A stretch of DNA of 42,388 nucleotides from Bacteroidales bacterium (GTDB lineage Bacteria; Bacteroidota; Bacteroidia; Bacteroidales; UBA10428). Position numbers and translations under genes: made by a program. The DNA is taken from positions 1 through 42,388 of the forward strand of contig JAFGGU010000095.1 of assembly GCA_016930375.1 (NCBI GenBank), given 5' to 3'. Every line of letters starts with the position of its first letter. The stretch's first letter is position 1. Below the pieces are notes generated by a model. It was not told where the DNA came from, made no database searches, and saw nothing but the letters and a program-made list of their open reading frames with translations. This document shows, piece by piece, positions 42,366 through 42,388 of the stretch.

Positions 42366-42388
42366 ATAGTAATGTTAACCGTTACAGC

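Overview
The window is from a chromosome of a member of the Bacteroidota, most likely order Bacteroidales or a close relative. Evidence: GldD and GldE gliding-motility homologues in the phylum-typical run mutY-ssb-gldE-gldD; the phylum-restricted families DUF4924 and DUF6340; a 31-residue AURKAIP1/COX24-type ribosomal peptide; a Bacteroidota-type GGGP synthase; many TAnnTTTG (-7) promoter elements; and few Shine-Dalgarno sequences. An ECF sigma/FecR pair at the right edge is the usual lead-in to a SusC/SusD-type outer-membrane system.

Region by region. (1) 1-3106 is an A+T-rich accessory segment. On the minus strand it reads as an integron-type cassette array: a broken tyrosine-recombinase tail (2581-2751), then a DUF4440 cassette, then an alpha/beta-hydrolase lipoprotein cassette. 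Each cassette ends in an attC-like imperfect palindrome whose outer core is exactly complementary to that cassette's own first bases. A third cassette-like unit (DUF4386) runs off the left edge. (2) 3107-5777: membrane-anchored AraC-type regulator, a multi-pass membrane protein, tRNA-Val(TAC) and a small glycine-zipper protein. (3) 5792-17875: secreted C1 peptidase, DEDD exonuclease, divergent manA-engB, prs, rplY-pth, a two-component system, an MFS carrier and a CPA2 antiporter. (4) 17903-22282, minus strand: ABC-2 exporter pair, YpfJ-type metallopeptidase, helix-hairpin-helix membrane protein, OmpA-like protein and tRNA-Val(GAC). (5) 22385-30294: DUF6340 and DUF4924 proteins, an S4/Hsp15 protein, GGGP synthase, phosphopantetheinyl transferase, gldD, gldE, ssb, mutY, then divergent HU and the COX24-like peptide. 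(6) 30418-38314: RNase E/G, a DUF5009/HGSNAT-like membrane protein, DsbD and a large M1 peptidase. (7) 38493-42388: Hsp20, a lipoprotein of the Gfo/Idh/MocA fold, an ECF sigma factor and its FecR anti-sigma factor.

Most of the window is housekeeping. The parts worth a second look are the cassette array with its integrase relic, a family of GTAGAGAC...GTCTCTAC palindromes, short tandem repeats of 8, 9 and 14 bp confined to intergenic gaps, an alanine/threonine codon-repeat linker in DsbD, the hsp20 control region, and the archaeal-type lipid enzyme. Reading was by eye only: family names rest on recognised motifs, not on searches.
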